Source: Cenarchaeum symbiosum A (GTDB taxonomy: Archaea > Thermoproteota > Nitrososphaeria > Nitrososphaerales > Nitrosopumilaceae). From it: a stretch of DNA of 64,000 nucleotides. Each line of letters opens with the position of its first letter. Position 1 is the first letter of the stretch. Below are positions 9,382-20,900 of this stretch, in pieces. The notes under the pieces are model-generated. The model did no database searches, had not been told where the DNA came from, and worked only from the letters and a program-made list of their open reading frames with translations. Location: contig DP000238.1 of assembly GCA_000200715.1 (NCBI GenBank), forward strand, positions 830,593 through 894,592. Direction: 5' to 3'. Made by a program: the position numbers and the translations under genes.

Positions 9382-12300
9382 ATGGACTGGATAATGCGTA
9401 GATCGTCAGCAGATCGTGCAAGGATCATGCGTGGAACCGCGCTGATCGCCGCGCTATTCATGGCCGTTACATTTGCCATGGCGCCCGCCCACGCCCAGCA
9501 GCTAGTCTCGGCCACCCTCAGTGATGACGGCATACTGGAGATTATCTTTGACGCGCCGGTAAACGCATCCTCCCTGACCCACAACCGGATCACCGTCACC
9601 GACGGGATGACAATACAGAGCGGCACGCGCATGTCCGGGGGGGATCTTGACACGGATGTCACCGGGGACAGGCTGCGCTATATCCTGAATGATAACAGAC
9701 TCAATACCATATCCGGGTACTCTAATCCCATATTGCGTATTGATCCCAGCGGGCTAGGCCCGGGCGTGCCGGAAGCATACGGCCTGCCATCCCAGGACTA
9801 CGCATACCCATACATACTTGACCGGGGCTCGTTTACACCCACCGAGGGATCCCCTCAGGGGCTTGCAATATCGCCCGATGGAACGCTCTTGTTTGTAGTT
9901 GGGTCCCAAAGGGATGAGGTTCTCCGGTACGAGCTGGACCCGCCCTATGACACAACCTCGGCCAGTCTGAACGGCTCGTACGATATAAGCTCCGAGGAGG
10001 GCGGTTCGCGCGGTATTGCATTCTCTGCAGACGGCACCCGGATGTTCATTATCGGCGACAATAATCGTGTATACCAGTATTCCTTGAGTACGCCGTTTTC
10101 ATTTGATGGAACGGTATCGTTTGAGCTCAACTATAACGTCGTCAGCCAGGACAACCAGATGTCGGGCATTGATTTTGCACTCGAGGGTCGCCGGATGTAC
10201 CTGGCTGGGGATGGCAGCAACAACATATACCAGTACAACGTGTTCAATCCGTATAATCTCGATATTACTGAGCAGTCTTTTTTCGTTAGACATACAGGAA
10301 CTTTCAGTGTAGGGGACGAGGACGCGGGGCCCCGGGGGGTGTCAGTCGCGGCAGACGGCCGCAGCATGCTGGTATTGGGGCAGACAAACGACAAAGTATA
10401 CAGGTACGACATGCACGTCCCGAACGATATAACCACCTCCACGTACGCAGGCTCCTTGGACATATCTGATCAGGGAAACAATGTGCGGGGACTAGCAACC
10501 TCAACAGACGGAAGGAACATCTTTGTCTCCAATACGGACGGCTCCGGCTCCGTCCACAGGTACGACCTTGGTTCCCCGTATGATATGCCGGAGGGTGTGG
10601 GGGCATCCATTCTGAACATTACCGGTGAGAATAACTCCCCCACAGGGGTCGCATTCTCCAATGACGGCCTGCGCATGTTCACAGTCGAGGCACAGACAGA
10701 TATGATACACGAATACACCATGACAAGCCCCTACAATACAGCGTCGGCCACGCTTACTAAAAGTGCGCCAGCCTTTGTGCTTGCAGACGGGACTCCGGGC
10801 TTTACAGGCACCGATGCCTCCCCGTCAGACGTAAGGCCGGTGACTGGAGACGCCCCACAAGACATAGAATTCAACTCGCATGGTAGAAAGATGTACATCC
10901 TCGGCGCCCAGACCGCGCGCGTATACCAGTATACGCTGACCCCCGACTATAACATAGCAGGGGCTACACTGGATGACACGTACAACGTATCCCAAGAAAA
11001 TGGTGGGCCTAGCGCCCAGTTTGGCAGGGAGAGGACGCCTACAGGAATGGAGTTCAACCCCGGCGGGGACATAATGCTGATCACCGGGCGCGGTTCAAAC
11101 GACATACACCAGTACAATCTGGACAACCCGTATGATCTAAGCCGGAGGACCACGGCGGACTCTAATCGCATAAACAACATAGGTACATTCCCGACCGGCC
11201 TAGCATACTCGGAGGACGGGCACAGGCTGTTTGTCTCGGAGAGGGACTCTGGAACAGTTCAGAGGTACGACCTTCCAACACCCTACATGCTCAATGGCGC
11301 CCGGTACGTGGACTCGCGGGCCATATTGGACGATGATCCCCAGATACACGATGTGGCATTCTCCTTCGACGGCAGGAGGATGTTCGCCGTCGGCGCCCAG
11401 AACGACAACGTATACACATACAATCTGACGGCCCCGTTTGACATAACCACAACCGGGGAGGGCCAGCGGCTGCGCTTTTCTGGCGACAACCTTGTCGCCG
11501 ATGTTTCCTTTGGCGACAGTGGCAGGGAGCTCTTCGTGCTAGAGGCCGAGAGTGAAACCGTCCTAAGGTACAGTCTGGAAATACCGTACGAGCTGGCCAC
11601 GGCGATACCGCAGAGCAGCTCCCCCGCCCTGGGCGATGCCTCTCTGCGCGCTCTGGAGTTTTCACCCAACGGGACACTGATGTTTGTATCCGGATGGGTC
11701 AACCTCCGTGTGGACGCATACAGCATGAGCACGCCGTTTGACGTATCCACGGCACAGCTTACCGGGGACAGCTTTGATCCAGATGATGCGGCAAACAAGC
11801 CCGCTGATGATGTAAACCGGCCCACCGCGCTGAGGTTCTCGTCAGACGGGACGATGCTATTTGTATTGGACCAGACGGTCAGAAAGCTGTTCCAGTATGA
11901 GCTTGATAGTCCGTACTATATAGGGGGCACACCGCGGTTTGAAAGATCACTCAATGTAGTCAGTCAGCTGAGCGCCCCCCAGGGGTTTGCATTCTCTGCA
12001 GACGGCACATCACTGCATATCACAGGTGCCGGCAACGACCGTATATCCCGGTATGCATTGGGCACCGCGTATGAGCTTTCAACGGCAAGCCCTGTCGGAT
12101 CGCAAAGCATAGCGGATTTGGAAGATTCCGCATCCGGGCTTGCATTCAACAGAGACGGCTCGAGGGTATTTGTTTCCGGCAGCGACAGTGAGCTTGCCGA
12201 CAGCGAGGACAGCGTATACTCGTTTGACCTGACGGATTCTGTGCCCTTGAATACAGCCCCCGCCGCACCGCGCCTATTGTCGGCAGTCCTGGACGGAAGA

Positions 12301-15300
12301 GAACTGACCATGATATTTGATGACGACATAGATGTTTCGAGCATACTGCCGAATAGGATAGAGATCAGGGAGGGCCAGGACGCAGGCGTCACACTGGCAA
12401 GCTTCTCGGTTTCCGGGGGGACGGTCACGTCCGTGCTGTCCCCGGATAATGCAACCATGGTATCCGGATATGCAGACCCCGTGGTGCGGTTTGAAGTTGG
12501 CGCCCTGGCCGGTGTCTCCGGGGGCATATTCCCCTCTTTTGACGTGGAGAGCCTCTCCCCTGTTCTGAACAGGTTTGCCATATCAGACGACCCCGACTTG
12601 ACGTTTGCGGAAAGGCCCGGGCAGCCCATCACCGGGAGCGTGCGCAGTGGGAGCTTTATTACAGCCACTGTAGCACCCAGCGGCGCCACATTCTCGGCTG
12701 ACGGAACAACGATGCTCTTTGTCGGGGACAGTACAGACGGGAGTAAACAGGTGGACGAGTTGCACGTCTGCACCATGACGTCCCCGTATGACATCACGTC
12801 CCTTGACTGCGGAAGAGATGTCGTTGATAACTTGGACATGTCGGAGACGGCGACGACAGGCGTGACGTTCTCACCAGACGGGCTGAACGTGTTCGTATCC
12901 GGCAGGGATGGCAGGACCGCCACAGATCCCGATGGGGCCATATACTCGTACAGGTCGGTCCATCCGTTTACCATACAGGAACCCTCCAGCACACCCGAGA
13001 TCAATCTGGCCGGGAGGTTCACGCTCAACGTCTCCGGCAATGTAAACAATACTGAGGATGTGGAGTTCTCCACTGACGGCATGAGGATGTTCGTGCTGGG
13101 GAACATCGGGGTAAGCTTTGGAGGATTTGAGCTCGCACACGGCATAGTAGAGTACGACCTCGTCTCACCATACACACTGAACGGGGCCACCACCGCACTC
13201 GGACAGTCGATCTCACTCGGATTAATTGACCCGACGGGGATGGCAATTACAAGCGACGGACTGCGGATGTACGTTATCGACAGGGGGACGGGCCTGCTGT
13301 GGTGGTACGACATGCCGGCGAACAGTATAACCGGCTTTACGACCAGGGGATTCCTTGATGTCGGGTCGTTAGACACCTCCCTGGAGGATGTCATGTTGCA
13401 CGGCAACGATGAGGCAATATTCCTGCTTGGCGCCGGCAGGGATACGGTATACGGGTATGGCTACGGAATCGACGGCCATGCAGACTACGCCCTCGGCATC
13501 CGGGACAAGCCGGACCTAGGGGTAGAGTCCGCAACGTTCTTCAACGAGACGGGGACCCTCAATGTGCTGTTTACAGATACGGTAGCTGGCGGGTCGGTGG
13601 ACCCGGCGAGGATCAACGTGGTGAATGTGACGGGCGAGGTGGTGGCCCTGTCGAATGCGGAGATGCCCACTCTGGCCGGCCGCACGCTCAGCTTTGAGCT
13701 TGGAACCTCCAGGAACTTCACCGATCCGGTTCTGGAGTTTGGCGCGTCTGCTGTGCGCGGCGCCGACGGCGGGACATTCCCGTCAAAGTTCGCATTCCCG
13801 GGGGATCCGCTGGTGTACGAGGGGGCGCTAAACGTATCCGCTCAGGTCAGGAAGGCATCGGGCGTGTCATTCACCCCCGACGGGACAAAGATGTACGTGA
13901 CGGATACAGGTCCTGGGAGATCCAGGCTAAACCAGTATCTTCTGTCCGACCCTTTCAACGTATCGTCCGCCATGTTTGACCATCAACGCAACATGGGCAC
14001 GGGCTCGGGATCATCTTTCGAGCAGAGCGAGGCGGGGATCCCCTCGGGCTTTGTATTTGCACCCGGCGGCACCAGGATGTTTGTCGCCAGCGCCGACAGG
14101 GGATGGATCGGCGAGTATTTCTCGTTCAACCCGTATGATGCACGCAGGCTGTCGTACTCTCGAGGCCTCGATACCAGCCCGCAGGATGCAAATCCGACAG
14201 GCGTGACACTCTCCCCCGACGCCAGCATCATGTTTGTCACCGGGAATGAGACCGACTCGGTATACAGCTATGGAGTAACCGCACTTAATGCTGAAACTGC
14301 CGTCCACATGGAGTCACTGGATGTATCCGCCCAGACTGCCGATCCCACGGGTGTGTCAATCCCCGGTGACGGCCTTGAGCTGTTTGTTACAGCTGGGGGT
14401 ACAGGGGATATACACAGGTACTCGCTGGTTAAACCGTACACGCTGGACGGGGCTGCATATGACGGCAAGTTTGGGACAGACGAGGATGACCCACAGGGCA
14501 TGTTCTTTCCCAGAAATGGCGAAGATCTGTACGTTGCGGGGCCCGGCGGGATACACACGTACCTTCTTGATACGGTCGGGGTCAGGTTCGTTCCGGCATC
14601 CATGTTGGGAACGATGCACGAGATTACCATCTCTGAAGGCATACCGATCGTAGATGGTGCCATGAGGGTGCCAGATAGTCCGATGGGGGTGATTCACGAT
14701 ATTACCATCTCTGAAGGGGTATCGATCATGGATATGGGTATGAGTGTGATACAAAATCAGTCGACATTTACGATAACACGCACCGACAGCCCCATGGTCA
14801 GCGACGACAGGATGACATCCATTAACACACCACCCGTTGGCCCAGGCACCCCAATCGGTGCCTCCGACATGCCCGTCGTATCCGAGACTGCCAGCAGCAT
14901 ATGTTCGCCGGTATGCCCGATTATACTTACAGGAAGTGACGCCCTTGATTGGATAGAGGATACAATTCCAGGGCCGGATACAGAGGTCCTTCCCATAGTG
15001 CGCATCCTGGCCACGAGTAACAACACCCTGGAGGCCACCCTGGTGCACAACGCAAGCACCACCATGAACTCGTCGTTTAGCTGGAGAGTCGCCGATCACA
15101 ATGTCGAGTTGGAAATAAACGGGACTTTGGTCAATAGTATGGCTAGGCCGGTGGCGAGAAACAACATAGTCATAACCAGCCCCGACGTCAATTTCACGTC
15201 GGATAATGAGATCGTGGTCCGGTTTATAGGCGTGACAGATTCCAACGGTATTGTGTATGGTCTCGAGTACAATCTTACTGGACCCGACAAGGCCCTGATT

Positions 15301-16671
15301 GGTGATCAACCAGAGGTAATCTTGATACCCAGGGACAACCTGCTTGTAATTCACGAGCATACGCGGAATCCCCTTGTGATCGACGACGCTACGGGAGTTG
15401 AACAGCTCATACTGCACTTCAATGAGAGCATCCCCGTTGACGGGACTCCCACAATGGCCCCGGAGATCGAGATCCGGGGCGACGGCATTACGGTGCTGCT
15501 AAGAGAAGGCCTCGGCATATCCGGCTTTGCTGACTTGTCGCAGATAATCGTAGAAGAGACTAACACAAAAGGCGACATCCCGGACGTCCGCTATGGAAGA
15601 TCCTTCGAGGTGGGCGATCCGGATGCAGACCTAGAGGTGGAACCTCCCGCAGAGATTACCCTGATTGGTCAGGGCGGAAGCACTGGATACCGCATAGACT
15701 TGGCAGGCATGACCAATGTAATAGTGGCCTGTGAAGGAAACGTGGATGGCGCGTTTCCCTCAGGAGTCAATGCCTGCTCGCTGGATCGCGGCAACGACCT
15801 TGTAATATGGACGCGCGACCTCTCCATACATGGCGGGTACACTGACATCCCCGGGCAGGGCCCCGGACCGATTGTGACACCCCAGCCACGCGGCGGTGGC
15901 GGAGGAGGCGGTGGCGGCGGCTCCGTCCTCAGCGGAACAGGCCTCGGGTACGACGCGAGGTTTGAGTTTACCGCAGGGGGCGAGGGCGTGCTGAGCGGCT
16001 CCTCCATACGCATCCAGCCAGGAAACACGCTGGTAATACAGCCCCTGCTCACACCGGCAGGACTCTTGACAGTATTTGACATGGAGGTATACCTGACAGG
16101 GGCAGGCGGCGAGAGCGCCAGCGTATACTATAACAGGCTGGGCGCCTTCTTTGGAAAAGAGTGCCTTGTAGAATCAACACAGTCCGAGATGACAAAGACC
16201 TGCGATGAATCATCCATAATATCAGGCGCGGCAACACCCGTGCTAGACGGAGGATCCCTCGAGAGCATCTCCATACCCCTGGAGGGCGAGTTTGCAGGAA
16301 CAGTAAGCATAATGCTCCGCGACAACCAGGGGATAACGCTTGCCACGCACGACCGCGACAGGTTCAGCTTGAATACAGGAGGGGCCGCCGCGCCTGATGC
16401 AGGTGTGCCAAGTATAGATGCCGCGGAGCCGGGTGTGATACCCCCGGCGGCAGGGCCCGTTGATGAGCCCCGCGCAGAGCCCAGGCAGAACAGGGAGGAG
16501 CCGCGGGACGAGCCGGCTGCATCAGATACAATGGACGAGGCCGGTCAGGCCAGGGAAATCCCGGAGGATCAGCAGGGTTCAGAGTCCGCGGCAGAGACAG
16601 CAGGGGATTCCGGCGGGAGCTTCCTTGATGCGATAGCCGACTTTTTCAGGTCGCTCTTCGGTATGAGCTGA
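9382..16671 (+). CDS. Giant secreted beta-propeller-repeat surface protein (2429 aa)
   Basis: Second complete member of the family. The ATG at 9382 is favoured by TATA spacing, but in-frame ATGs at 9394 and 9427 exist; the last gives the most compact signal peptide (MRGTALIAALF to PAHAQQ). Ig-like domains begin just after the signal and near residues 964 and 1378, each leading into propeller blades. Near residues 1750-1820 come D-S-P-M-V repeats with near-duplicate phrases (ITISEGIPI and ITISEGVSI). A strand-rich region, a poly-Gly hinge near 2170, the two-cysteine C-terminal domain, a Glu/Pro spacer and the tail FLDAIADFFRSLFGMS follow. The last 260 residues are nearly identical to those of the 1511 gene, suggesting recent duplication or gene conversion. 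Likely surface-displayed; function unknown. Confidence 0.88.
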   Translation: MDWIMRRSSADRARIMRGTALIAALFMAVTFAMAPAHAQQLVSATLSDDGILEIIFDAPVNASSLTHNRITVTDGMTIQSGTRMSGGDLDTDVTGDRLRYILNDNRLNTISGYSNPILRIDPSGLGPGVPEAYGLPSQDYAYPYILDRGSFTPTEGSPQGLAISPDGTLLFVVGSQRDEVLRYELDPPYDTTSASLNGSYDISSEEGGSRGIAFSADGTRMFIIGDNNRVYQYSLSTPFSFDGTVSFELNYNVVSQDNQMSGIDFALEGRRMYLAGDGSNNIYQYNVFNPYNLDITEQSFFVRHTGTFSVGDEDAGPRGVSVAADGRSMLVLGQTNDKVYRYDMHVPNDITTSTYAGSLDISDQGNNVRGLATSTDGRNIFVSNTDGSGSVHRYDLGSPYDMPEGVGASILNITGENNSPTGVAFSNDGLRMFTVEAQTDMIHEYTMTSPYNTASATLTKSAPAFVLADGTPGFTGTDASPSDVRPVTGDAPQDIEFNSHGRKMYILGAQTARVYQYTLTPDYNIAGATLDDTYNVSQENGGPSAQFGRERTPTGMEFNPGGDIMLITGRGSNDIHQYNLDNPYDLSRRTTADSNRINNIGTFPTGLAYSEDGHRLFVSERDSGTVQRYDLPTPYMLNGARYVDSRAILDDDPQIHDVAFSFDGRRMFAVGAQNDNVYTYNLTAPFDITTTGEGQRLRFSGDNLVADVSFGDSGRELFVLEAESETVLRYSLEIPYELATAIPQSSSPALGDASLRALEFSPNGTLMFVSGWVNLRVDAYSMSTPFDVSTAQLTGDSFDPDDAANKPADDVNRPTALRFSSDGTMLFVLDQTVRKLFQYELDSPYYIGGTPRFERSLNVVSQLSAPQGFAFSADGTSLHITGAGNDRISRYALGTAYELSTASPVGSQSIADLEDSASGLAFNRDGSRVFVSGSDSELADSEDSVYSFDLTDSVPLNTAPAAPRLLSAVLDGRELTMIFDDDIDVSSILPNRIEIREGQDAGVTLASFSVSGGTVTSVLSPDNATMVSGYADPVVRFEVGALAGVSGGIFPSFDVESLSPVLNRFAISDDPDLTFAERPGQPITGSVRSGSFITATVAPSGATFSADGTTMLFVGDSTDGSKQVDELHVCTMTSPYDITSLDCGRDVVDNLDMSETATTGVTFSPDGLNVFVSGRDGRTATDPDGAIYSYRSVHPFTIQEPSSTPEINLAGRFTLNVSGNVNNTEDVEFSTDGMRMFVLGNIGVSFGGFELAHGIVEYDLVSPYTLNGATTALGQSISLGLIDPTGMAITSDGLRMYVIDRGTGLLWWYDMPANSITGFTTRGFLDVGSLDTSLEDVMLHGNDEAIFLLGAGRDTVYGYGYGIDGHADYALGIRDKPDLGVESATFFNETGTLNVLFTDTVAGGSVDPARINVVNVTGEVVALSNAEMPTLAGRTLSFELGTSRNFTDPVLEFGASAVRGADGGTFPSKFAFPGDPLVYEGALNVSAQVRKASGVSFTPDGTKMYVTDTGPGRSRLNQYLLSDPFNVSSAMFDHQRNMGTGSGSSFEQSEAGIPSGFVFAPGGTRMFVASADRGWIGEYFSFNPYDARRLSYSRGLDTSPQDANPTGVTLSPDASIMFVTGNETDSVYSYGVTALNAETAVHMESLDVSAQTADPTGVSIPGDGLELFVTAGGTGDIHRYSLVKPYTLDGAAYDGKFGTDEDDPQGMFFPRNGEDLYVAGPGGIHTYLLDTVGVRFVPASMLGTMHEITISEGIPIVDGAMRVPDSPMGVIHDITISEGVSIMDMGMSVIQNQSTFTITRTDSPMVSDDRMTSINTPPVGPGTPIGASDMPVVSETASSICSPVCPIILTGSDALDWIEDTIPGPDTEVLPIVRILATSNNTLEATLVHNASTTMNSSFSWRVADHNVELEINGTLVNSMARPVARNNIVITSPDVNFTSDNEIVVRFIGVTDSNGIVYGLEYNLTGPDKALIGDQPEVILIPRDNLLVIHEHTRNPLVIDDATGVEQLILHFNESIPVDGTPTMAPEIEIRGDGITVLLREGLGISGFADLSQIIVEETNTKGDIPDVRYGRSFEVGDPDADLEVEPPAEITLIGQGGSTGYRIDLAGMTNVIVACEGNVDGAFPSGVNACSLDRGNDLVIWTRDLSIHGGYTDIPGQGPGPIVTPQPRGGGGGGGGGGSVLSGTGLGYDARFEFTAGGEGVLSGSSIRIQPGNTLVIQPLLTPAGLLTVFDMEVYLTGAGGESASVYYNRLGAFFGKECLVESTQSEMTKTCDESSIISGAATPVLDGGSLESISIPLEGEFAGTVSIMLRDNQGITLATHDRDRFSLNTGGAAAPDAGVPSIDAAEPGVIPPAAGPVDEPRAEPRQNREEPRDEPAASDTMDEAGQAREIPEDQQGSESAAETAGDSGGSFLDAIADFFRSLFGMS

Positions 16672-16700
16672 CAAAGGTACCCATAGCGCGGCCAATAGAC

Positions 16701-16709
16701 TAATTACTT
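16701..16709 (+). promoter_or_regulatory. TATA-like element of purK
   Basis: TAATTACTT is centred about 26 bases before the ATG at 16730, consistent with a leaderless purK transcript separate from the giant gene ending at 16671. Confidence 0.45.
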
Positions 16710-16729
16710 GAAACGCGCGCCGCACCCTC

Positions 16730-17866
16730 ATGGCCTCCACCCTCGGGATAATAGGCGGCGGGCAGCTCGGCATGATGCTTACAGAGGCCGCCCGCGGCAT
16801 GCCAGAGCACATATCGGAAGTCATAGTGCTGGACCCGTCCCCCGGCTGCCCCGCGTCGCAGGCGGGCGCAAAACAGATAGCGGCAGGTTACGCGGACGGC
16901 TCCGCCATAAGGGAGCTTGCATCAAGGGCCGATGTCATAACATACGAGATAGAATCAGGCGATGCCGACGCGCTGGAATCAGTCTTGGATATAACAGAGG
17001 TCCGCCCCCCGCCGGAGACTCTTCGTATGATACAAGACAAGTATGTACAAAAGTCGTTTCTCAAGGAGAATAAAATACCCGTGGGCGACTTTGCGCCGGC
17101 TGGCACCATAGATGAGCTCAAAGAGGGCCTGGAACGGTTCGGCCGCCCTGCGCTGCTCAAGGCAAGAAGGGGCGCCTACGACGGCAGGGGCAACCGGGTT
17201 ATACAAAAGGGCGATGATGCGGCAGCAGCCCTGGAACAGATGGGCGCGCCAGCATATCTTGAAAAGATGATCAACTATACAATGGAGGTATCGGTCATGG
17301 CGGCCAGAAGCACATCGGGCGAGATCAGGACGTACCATCCAGTAGAGAACAAACACAAAGATGGCATACTGCATATGAGCATAGCGCCCGCGCGGATAGA
17401 CGAGAATACGGCCAGGGCAGCAGGGCAGGCGGCCCGCGACGTGCTCGATAGAATAGGCGGTGCAGGCGTATTCGGAATAGAGATGTTCGTCGAAAAAAGA
17501 GGCGGCATACTGGTCAACGAGGTGGCTCCGCGCGTGCACAATTCAGGGCACCACACTCTACAGTCGTGTATAACGTCCCAGTTCGAGCAGCACCTAAGGG
17601 CGGTACTAGGCCTAGAGCTTGGCGATACCAAGCTGCTCCGCCCTGCTGTAATGTGCAACATACTGGGGCCGCCGGGCTTTGAGGGCAGGTACAAGCCGGT
17701 TGCAGCCCCGGAGGGGATACACCTCAAGATGTACGGCAAGGAATCTTCCAGGCCGGGGCGAAAGATGGGGCATTATACGGTCACGGGCTCCTGGGATCAA
17801 GATGTGGAAAGACTAGTAGACGAGGCAAGACTGGCAGGCGAGACGATCCGCCTCGCCCCCACCTGA
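16730..17866 (+). CDS. purK: N5-carboxyaminoimidazole ribonucleotide synthase (PurK)
   Basis: This 378-residue ATP-grasp enzyme should convert AIR, ATP and bicarbonate to N5-CAIR in purine biosynthesis. The N-terminal loop IGGGQLGMMLTEAA is characteristic. The central ATP-grasp region contains KARRGAYDGRGN (about residues 144-155). The metal- and substrate-binding segment EMFVEKRGGILVNEVAPRVHNSGHHT spans about residues 245-270. Length is typical of the family. The usual partner gene purE is not adjacent: the next gene, 82 bases on, is a giant surface protein with its own promoter. The ATG is placed by a TATA-like element 26 bases upstream and by the position of the GGGQLG loop. Confidence 0.95.
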   Translation: MASTLGIIGGGQLGMMLTEAARGMPEHISEVIVLDPSPGCPASQAGAKQIAAGYADGSAIRELASRADVITYEIESGDADALESVLDITEVRPPPETLRMIQDKYVQKSFLKENKIPVGDFAPAGTIDELKEGLERFGRPALLKARRGAYDGRGNRVIQKGDDAAAALEQMGAPAYLEKMINYTMEVSVMAARSTSGEIRTYHPVENKHKDGILHMSIAPARIDENTARAAGQAARDVLDRIGGAGVFGIEMFVEKRGGILVNEVAPRVHNSGHHTLQSCITSQFEQHLRAVLGLELGDTKLLRPAVMCNILGPPGFEGRYKPVAAPEGIHLKMYGKESSRPGRKMGHYTVTGSWDQDVERLVDEARLAGETIRLAPT

Positions 17867-17913
17867 CCGCGGCCCCGCAGGCCGCACCCGGGAGATCCTG
17901 CCGCCGGGGATTC

Positions 17914-17925
17914 ACAATATAAAAG
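17914..17925 (+). promoter_or_regulatory. TATA box of the 3666-aa surface-protein gene
   Basis: ACAATATAAAAG is centred about 29 bases upstream of the ATG at 17949. It is one of the clearest archaeal TATA elements in the window and predicts a leaderless mRNA. Confidence 0.65.
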
Positions 17926-17948
17926 ACAAAACACTTTCCCACGGCATA

Positions 17949-20900
17949 ATGAACGGGAAATTCCGCGGATCGTGCGTAGCGGCAGGCGTGCTGGCAGCAG
18001 TCCTTGTCCTTGCCATACAGCCGGCATACGCGCAGGCCCCCGCCGTCTCTGCCGCGCTAGACAGCATAGACAGGGAGATCGAGATCCGCTTTGGCTTTGT
18101 CGTGGATGTATCCTCGGCGGACCCTGCCAGGATTCATGTCCGGGACGGCAACACTCTGCCGGGCCAGGTCACTTTGCACGCAGACAGCCTAATCACTATG
18201 GAGGATTCCCAGACGGTGCGGTTCCGCCTCGATGCAGAACAGTTCAGGGACGTGCTGGCCCACGAATCGCCGCGGCTGCACTTTGACCCCGGCGCGATAA
18301 CCGGCCCGGAAGGCGCGTTTCCCCCGGGGTTTACGCTGCCACTGCCCGCTCTCACAGAGACCCTCCATGTGGGCAGGCAGGAGAACATCCTGGAGGACCT
18401 GGCGTTTGGGCCCGGCGGAAACAGCCTGTTTGTAATAGGCGACGGCAGCAGGGGCGTCAGCCAGTACTCGCTGCCTACGCCCTATGGGATAGAGGATGCA
18501 GTGTACCAGGGCACAGCAGATCTCTCCAGAAGGTTCATCTTCCCCCACGGCCTTGCCTTTTCGCCCGACGGCATGCGCATGCACGTCGCCGATACAACTG
18601 ACGGCGAGATAGTCCAGTATCTGCTGGGCGCGCCGTTTGACACGGTATCAACCGCCCCTGAATTGGAGACAAGATTCCAGCTGGAATCGCCTGGAATGAT
18701 CGGCACCATCGGGTTTATCACACCCAGGCCGGAGTCGGTCGTATTTGATCCCACCGGCGACTTTATGTACGTGATAGAGAGGTTTACAGATACCATCTAC
18801 CAGTACAAGCTGGCCGTCCCGTACGACCTGCGGTTCTCTATAAACCTGGTTGAAGAATTGTCGATATTAAACGTCGACGGCCTCGACGCCACGGGCATGG
18901 CCCTGGGCCCGGAAGGCCGGAGGCTATTCCTGGTCGACGGCAACCTCGACACGGTCAGGGTATACGAGATGACAGAGCCGTACGACATAAGCACAGCCTC
19001 GCCGATAGATGAACAGATTGACATAAGCGGCCTCGGGGGATCCCCCTCGGGCCTTGCCTTTGGGCCGGGCGGAAACACGCTGTACATATCCGACAGTGTA
19101 ACCGATATAATATACAGGCTGGATCTCGCCGTGCCGTATTCCACGGCAGGCCAGCCGTCAGAGACAATACCGGCCGGGGGGGCAGGCAGCGCAGCCGTCT
19201 CGCCCGACGGCTCTGCAATGTACACTGCAGGCCAGGGCGTGATCAACATATACAACATGTCATCGCCGTTTGCGCTCCCGTCTGCTGTAATAGTGGGGAA
19301 CCTCTCAGTCAATGCAGCAGCCGGAAGGCCCGACATGGGGGTATCTGACGACGGGGAGCTTGTCTTTTTGCTAAGGGAGGCAGGCATAAACCCCGCCCTT
19401 CTCATCAGGTACAGGTCAGGAGGAAACGGCCTCTCATCATCGGGGGCAGACGGCTTTGGCAGCCTCTCAGAGAACAGCCCTACCGGCTTTGACTTTGGAG
19501 ACGGCGGCAGGTCGTTTTATGTGACGGGTACACAGGCATCAAACATCCAGCGGTATTCGCTGGATAATGCATACAGGATATTCGGGGCCGCAGACCCGGA
19601 AGTGCTAGATATATCAGGCCAGGTGGACTCCCCTACCGATGTGGAGGTATCCCCTGACGGGCGGAGCCTGCTTGTATCTGGCGATGGCTCCGACATGGTG
19701 CACTTTTACTCGCTGGAGCAGCCGCACAGCCTGTCTAGCGCGTCCTATTCCGGGTCATTCCGGGCGGGCACAGGTTCGGCAATAATCGACGTCGACCTGC
19801 CGGGAGGAGGGGCCCTCCTTACCGTCTCGGGGAACAGGATCAGTGCAACATCTGCTGCGTCCCGGTTTCTAGACGTATGCCCGGTGGGGCAGCATTCGGT
19901 AGAGGGGAGCTGCAGCGCAGACAGGGGGGCAGAACCGCCCGTGGTTGTGGATGCACGGACAGGGATGGCAGGAAGGGAGCTCGAGATTACATTTGATCGC
20001 GCCATGGATATACAGACTGCCAGGCCCGGCCAGATTAGGATAGCCGACGGCATATCCTCGACAGGCGGAATAAGCCTGTCCAGGGGGATAATAGAGGATC
20101 ATGTGGATTCTTCTGTGCTAAGGTTTGTGCTGCCCCCAGATGTATCATCGGAGATACGCGGGTATGCAGATCCCGTGCTGTTGTTCGACGAGGGCGCCAT
20201 CCGGGATACGGAAGGGGCGGCATTTCCCGGCGGCTTTGTAATACCTGTAACCGCGGTGCGCGAATCCGTACACATAGGCGACAGGGAATCTGACATCAAC
20301 GGCGTGGCCCTCTCGGCTGACGGGACCCGGATGTTCGTAGCCGGGACGGGCACTCCCCGGGTGCAGCAGTACAACCTGGATGTTCCCTTTGACGTATCTA
20401 CCGCGGTGTACCACGGGAGGCTGGACGTGAGGGCGCAGTTTGGCGGCGTGCCCCGGGTCTCGGATATATCGTTCTCTGCCGACGGGACCCGGATGTACAT
20501 GTCAGGGCTGATAATAAACAGGGTAAACCAGTACCTGCTGCCAGAACCGTATACGCTGTTCGGGCCCGCGGATGGCGACAATCCGAATATAGAGGCCGCA
20601 GACTGTGCAGTCTCGCAGGCATCGGCCTGCCACGAGGGGTTCATGAACGTGGCCGACGTCTCCAACCCCTCTGCGGTGGTTGTAGGCGACGGCGGGCTCA
20701 GCGTCTTTCTGACGGGGTCTGGCGGCGTGGACATGGTGCACAGGTATGTGCTATCAGAGCCGTATGACCTGACCACGGCAGGGCCCACCCCGCAGGATTC
20801 CCTCCAGATAGACGAGGAGGGCTTTACCACGGGCCTTGCGTTCTCGGCTGACGGGTCGACCATGTTTCTTGCCGGGAGAAACGGGGATATAGTATACGAG

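Noticed and set aside
9131..9394. 87-codon ORF running through the C13 tract into the giant gene
   Set aside because: Composition is Pro/Arg-rich, it contains the promoter and homopolymer of the next gene, and no family feature is visible.
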